Of a DNA stretch of 64,000 nucleotides, positions 60,802 to 64,000 are shown piece by piece. The stretch spans positions 992,001 to 1,056,000 of the forward strand of contig NZ_JALBGC010000002.1 in the NCBI RefSeq assembly GCF_022631375.1, given 5' to 3'. The first letter of the stretch is position 1; each line of letters starts with the position of its first letter. The position numbers were made by a program, and so were the translations under genes. The notes under the pieces were generated by a model. The model had not been told where the DNA came from and did no database searches. It saw nothing but the letters and a program-made list of their open reading frames with translations. Origin of the DNA: Hymenobacter cyanobacteriorum (GTDB lineage: Bacteria; Bacteroidota; Bacteroidia; Cytophagales; Hymenobacteraceae).

Positions 60802-61260
60802 ATGCTACTCGATACCCTGCGCCAGCTTTTTGCCCGCGATTTAAGCCGATTACATCAGGAAATCGAGGCTTACCACGACGAGACCCAAATCTGGCACATT
60901 GATAAAGAAATTGCCAATTCGGCCGGCAACCTCTGCCTGCACCTGGTCGGCAACTTGACTACCTACATCAGCTCGACGCTGGGCGGGGTGGCGTATACGC
61001 GGGACCGGGACGGGGAATTTTCGTTGAAAGGCGTACCCCGGGCCGAACTGATTCGGCAAATCGAAACCACCCGCGAACAGGTGGAGCAGGCCCTAAGCAG
61101 GCTTCCAGCCGACGACTTGGCGGCCGAATACCCCCTGCTGGTATTCGACCGCAAAACCTCAACGGAGTATTTTCTGGTGCATCTGGCCACGCACCTGGCG
61201 TACCACCTGGGCCAAATCAACTACCACCGCCGCTTACTCGACGGGCCGGGCGCAGCCTAA
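60802..61260 (+). CDS. DinB-like (DUF1572) four-helix-bundle protein
   Basis: The 152-residue protein has the DinB/YfiT-type fold. It starts MLLDTLRQLFARDLSRLHQEIEAY, followed by NLCLHLVGNLTTYISSTLGG with a likely metal-ligand His, and ends with LVHLATHLAYHLGQINYHRRLL, which carries the His cluster of the family. DinB-like proteins are metal-binding and some act as thiol transferases. The function here is unknown. ATG 60802 lies downstream of repeat A10. Confidence 0.82.
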   Translation: MLLDTLRQLFARDLSRLHQEIEAYHDETQIWHIDKEIANSAGNLCLHLVGNLTTYISSTLGGVAYTRDRDGEFSLKGVPRAELIRQIETTREQVEQALSRLPADDLAAEYPLLVFDRKTSTEYFLVHLATHLAYHLGQINYHRRLLDGPGAA

Positions 61261-61361
61261 CGGCTGGGGTATGAGGCCCGGACAAAATCCGGGCAACTCT
61301 TGGGTATCGGGGCACGTCTATTGGCCCAGCAAATCCACCAACTGAGCTTATTGATTGCAGC

Positions 61362-62474
61362 ATGAAACGCAGTTTCTGGTGTGGCATCGGGGCCCTGCTA
61401 CTCGCGGCCCCGGCCTCCGCCCAATCCCTGGCGGGCATCTGGCAGGGTGTTGAGAACGACACCGGCCAGCCGGGCGCCTACTGGCCCACGGTGCTTCGCC
61501 TGCAGAAAAGCAAGGGCACCAGCGTTTTCGGCATTCTTTACGAAGAAGTGGGCACCAACCCCGGTATCACCGTCACTTTCCAGATGCAGGGTACCCGCAC
61601 CGCCGCCGGCCTGCGCCTCGAGCACGGCGAGAAGCTGAACGAAACCGGCTGGACGCCCGGCAACTACTGGTGCGACGGCTCCATCACCTTCACCTACGAC
61701 CCGGCCCTGGAAAAGCTTACTGGCCACGCCACTTACCGGCCGCAGGGCGACTGCACGGTGGGCACCATCACGCTCTACCGCATCAAGCTGAAATCGGCCG
61801 CCACGGTGCCGGCCGGAGTCGAAAGCGCGCTGCGGGTGTCGGGCCGCAACGTGCTCTGGTTTGCCGATGCCGAGCTGAAGCAGCCGCTGGCCGCCGGCAA
61901 CCTATACCGCGCCAAGCTGAGCAAAACCACTACCTTCTACCTGCAGCAGAGCTATTACCCCACCAAAGAAAGCCCGGTGGTGCCCATCACCATTCAGGTA
62001 ACGGGCACGCCGCCCAAAGCCCGGCTACCCAAACCCGCACCTAAGCCGCCAGTCGCGCCTACACCGCCAGTCGAGCCCGCACCAGCGCCCGCCGATACAG
62101 TTGCGGCAGCGGTTCCGGCTCCCGCACCCATTCTGCCCGCCACGCCGGCCCCGGTGGTACTGCCCACGGTGCTATTCAAGGTGGGCAAGCCCGAACTGCT
62201 GCCCAGTTCCAGCCCGGTCCTCAACCAGCTGGCGGCCGAGCTTAAAGCGCGCCCGGAGCTGCGGCTGCGCATTGCCGGCCACGCCGACAAAATCGGTGAG
62301 CCCGACAAAAACCAGGCACTTTCGGAGCAGCGGGCCGGGGCCGTGAAAGATTTTCTGGTGAAAGCCGGGGTGGCCGCCGAGCGGTTGAACACCGTCGGCT
62401 ACGGCGACACGCGCCCGCGCTACCCCTCACCCGACGTGCGCAACCGCCGCGTGGAAGTAGAGGAGCTAAAATAG
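61362..62474 (+). CDS. Secreted OmpA-domain protein
   Basis: The 370-residue protein has a signal peptide (MKRSFWCGIGALLLAAPASAQ). The N-terminal domain (about 22-145) has SLAGIWQGVENDTGQPG and LEHGEKLNETGWTPGNYWCDGSITFTYD, a lipocalin-like or unknown beta domain. A proline/alanine-rich linker (about 222-265) follows, then a C-terminal OmpA domain (LPTVLFKVGKPELLPSSSPVL … NQALSEQRAGAVKDFLVKAGVAAERLNTVGYGDTRP … NRRVEVEEL) for peptidoglycan binding. It is likely periplasmic or anchored to the outer membrane. Confidence 0.88.
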   Translation: MKRSFWCGIGALLLAAPASAQSLAGIWQGVENDTGQPGAYWPTVLRLQKSKGTSVFGILYEEVGTNPGITVTFQMQGTRTAAGLRLEHGEKLNETGWTPGNYWCDGSITFTYDPALEKLTGHATYRPQGDCTVGTITLYRIKLKSAATVPAGVESALRVSGRNVLWFADAELKQPLAAGNLYRAKLSKTTTFYLQQSYYPTKESPVVPITIQVTGTPPKARLPKPAPKPPVAPTPPVEPAPAPADTVAAAVPAPAPILPATPAPVVLPTVLFKVGKPELLPSSSPVLNQLAAELKARPELRLRIAGHADKIGEPDKNQALSEQRAGAVKDFLVKAGVAAERLNTVGYGDTRPRYPSPDVRNRRVEVEELK

Positions 62475-62504
62475 CGGCTTGCACGAGTTCAGCGCGGGCA
62501 GCGG

Positions 62505-62512
62505 CATCTTTG
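62505..62512 (+). promoter_or_regulatory. -7 promoter-like box CATCTTTG
   Basis: Near match to TAnnTTTG, 24 nt before the polysaccharide deacetylase ATG. Confidence 0.4.
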
Positions 62513-62536
62513 CGGCCCGGCCTTCTCCCGTCATTC

Positions 62537-63346
62537 ATGCAACTACTCCCGAAACTTACGCTGCTGGCGTTGCTCGCCGGAAACAGCCCGACAATTGCGC
62601 AAACTATCAGCTGGAATAACAAGCAGTGCGCGGTGGTGCTGACCTACGACGATGCCATCGACGTAGACCTCGACAACGTGGTGCCCGCCCTGGATTCAGC
62701 GAAGTTTCGCGGTACCTTCTATCTCATCGGCTCGTCGCCGGTGGTAACGAAGCGGCTGACCGAATGGCGCGCCGCCGCCCGGCGCGGGCACGAGCTGGGC
62801 AACCACGCCCTGTTTCACCCCTGCGATGGCAGCCTGCCCGGCCGCAGCTTCGTGCAGCCCGACCACGACCTGCACACCTACACCGTAGGCCGGGCCGTGG
62901 ATGAAATCCGCGCCAACAACACCTTGCTTGCGGCCATCGACGGCAAAACCGCCCGCACCTTCGCCTACCCCTGCGGCGACCTGCAAATTGGCGGCGTGAA
63001 ATTTTACGACCAATTGAAAACCGATTTTGTGGCCGCCCGGGGCGTGTCGCCCGGCCTGCAAACGGCCGTCCAGGTCGACCTAGCCAACATCGACAGCTAC
63101 ATGATAAACGGCGAATCGGGCCAATACCTGATTGACTTAGTTAAAAAAGCGCAAGCCTCGCACACGCTGCTGGTGTTTCTGTTTCACGGCGTGGGCGGCG
63201 GGCACGGCCTGAACGTGGCCCTGCCCGCGCACCGCCAGCTGCTGCGCTACCTCAATGCCCACGAAAAGGAAATCTGGGTAGCCCCGATGGTGGAAGTGGC
63301 CGAAAAAATCCGAGCGGCACAACAGCGCGGAGCAGTTGGCAAGTAG
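62537..63346 (+). CDS. Secreted polysaccharide deacetylase (CE4)
   Basis: The 269-residue protein has a signal peptide (MQLLPKLTLLALLAGNSPTIAQ) and a NodB-type deacetylase domain: the catalytic and metal Asp pair in VVLTYDDAIDVDLDNVVP, the metal His pair in GHELGNHALFHPC, an arginine/proline strand in ARTFAYPCGD, and a late His in LVFLFHGVGGGHG. It likely removes acetyl groups from a surface or environmental polysaccharide. It follows the OmpA gene by 62 bp, with its own promoter-like box. Confidence 0.92.
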   Translation: MQLLPKLTLLALLAGNSPTIAQTISWNNKQCAVVLTYDDAIDVDLDNVVPALDSAKFRGTFYLIGSSPVVTKRLTEWRAAARRGHELGNHALFHPCDGSLPGRSFVQPDHDLHTYTVGRAVDEIRANNTLLAAIDGKTARTFAYPCGDLQIGGVKFYDQLKTDFVAARGVSPGLQTAVQVDLANIDSYMINGESGQYLIDLVKKAQASHTLLVFLFHGVGGGHGLNVALPAHRQLLRYLNAHEKEIWVAPMVEVAEKIRAAQQRGAVGK

Positions 63347-63358
63347 GCGTTAAACCAG

Positions 63359-63454
63359 AACGCCATGCTCAGCGCAGCCGCAACAGCTCGCGTGCAGCAG
63401 TACATCAATTACTGCATCGGCAGAGTTGCTTCGACTACGCTCAGCATGGCGTTT
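63359..63454. repeat. Family A palindromic repeat, copy A11
   Basis: AACGCCATGCTCAGCGCAGC and a complement ending CTCAGCATGGCGTT. GTCAT is changed to GCCAT on both sides, so the pairing is kept. Confidence 0.8.
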
Positions 63455-63485
63455 TTCAAGTTATTCTACTAAACCTCAGGCCGCC

Positions 63486-64000
63486 TCAGTCCGGCAGTTC
63501 GCTGATGTCGCGCGGCTCGCGGCGGGGCTGGGCATTCATGTGGTGCCGGTAGGCCGTCGACGACTCGTAGGCCTTGATGCGCACGCGGTTGATGGAGCCC
63601 AGCGGCCGGTGCTCGGGCAGGCAGTGGAAGGGATTGAACGACAGCACATCGTCGGCAAACACGCGGCGGGCCGGGCTGTAGGCGTCCTGCGCCGGAATAA
63701 CGATGCGGCCCAGCGCCTGGTAGGGGCTCTGGTCCTGCGGCCAGTCGATGGACGCATCCTCGACGGGCATGGTGTTCAGGTCGGTGCAGAGCTGGGCGCG
63801 TAGCTCGTACTCGGCGCCCTGGTTCTTGAAGAAGTCAACCACCAGGTCGCGCCACCCGCCCGGCTCGGTGATGTCGACTTTTTGCCCGGCCAGCGCCTGC
63901 ACGTTGGCCGAGAGCGGTGCCAAGCCCACTTTGGCCACGTAGTCGCCGAAGCGAATGGAACCGAGCGTGGTGTAGGTTTCGCCCAGAATGTTGTTGTTGG
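63486..64000 (-). CDS. Catalase-family heme protein, 5' end beyond the window
   Basis: The C-terminal 170 or so residues are visible and the frame stays open to the window edge. Motifs TLGSIRFGDYVAKVGLAP, DTLSFNPFHCLPEHRPLGSINRVR-like wording (here DVLSFNPFHCLPEHRPLG) and INRVRIKAYESSTAYRHH match the catalase-like (SrpA-type) heme proteins rather than classical catalases. The heme-ligand Tyr would lie beyond the edge. The family often functions as peroxidase or fatty-acid dioxygenase-like heme protein. The start cannot be placed. Confidence 0.8.
   Translation of the reverse strand, partial: NNNILGETYTTLGSIRFGDYVAKVGLAPLSANVQALAGQKVDITEPGGWRDLVVDFFKNQGAEYELRAQLCTDLNTMPVEDASIDWPQDQSPYQALGRIVIPAQDAYSPARRVFADDVLSFNPFHCLPEHRPLGSINRVRIKAYESSTAYRHHMNAQPRREPRDISELPD

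Overview
The window looks like chromosomal DNA of a Hymenobacter-type bacterium (Bacteroidota, Cytophagia). This is an inference from several signs. The DNA is GC-rich and gene-dense. Starts lack Shine-Dalgarno sequences, and several genes carry the Bacteroidota promoter box TAnnTTTG just upstream. One protein ends in a type IX secretion sorting domain. The gene set (SemiSWEET, DUF4199, CrtA-like monooxygenase, IcmF, YbiT-type ABC-F, HPII catalase) fits such a genome. No rRNA, tRNA, CRISPR array, prophage or transposase was seen.

Layout. 0-7.6 kb: SMP-30-like lipoprotein, catalase HPII, SlyD isomerase, two tandem SemiSWEET sugar transporters, ACP phosphodiesterase, PNPOx-like stress protein and a CrtA-like protein. 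7.7-12.8 kb: three paralogous lipoproteins of an undescribed family whose conserved motifs resemble CotH/HipA/Fam20-type kinases. 12.9-21.2 kb: topoisomerase IB, App1-type phosphatase, a DUF4440-like lipoprotein, MtgA, a Lon-substrate-domain protein, M48 protease, L,D-transpeptidase and small envelope proteins. 21.5-33.4 kb: mostly housekeeping (ABC-F factor, 3-hydroxybutyryl-CoA dehydrogenase, MsrA, DapD, glycosyltransferase, FabH, DtxR-type regulator, MnmE, citrate synthase). 33.5-40.9 kb: OmpA/PD40 protein, QueE, FolD, LepA and a membrane protein. 41-46.5 kb: GlcG-like protein, zinc formaldehyde dehydrogenase and fused isobutyryl-CoA mutase IcmF. 46.5-51.5 kb: an accessory patch with an AT-rich orphan gene, a Fic enzyme and secreted proteins of uncertain role. 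51.5-64 kb: carboxylesterase, acyl-CoA synthetase, a 14-repeat RCC1 protein with a sorting tail, a class III cyclase, aldo/keto reductase, DinB-like protein, OmpA protein, polysaccharide deacetylase and a truncated catalase-family gene.

The most striking non-coding content is palindromic repeats. Family A (GTCAT...ATGAC) has eleven paired copies and one solo arm, and its arms show compensatory base changes. Families B, C and D all begin with GTAG followed by a hairpin, the architecture of REP sequences mobilised by RAYT (TnpA-REP) enzymes. Several copies touch or supply stop codons, and one family A copy appears to supply the signal peptide of a lipoprotein.

Other candidates for follow-up are the kinase-like lipoprotein trio, a helically phased operator array in front of fic, three GC-rich repeats that follow three successive accessory genes, and an ABC-F protein in which one composite ATP site is lost in all its parts.
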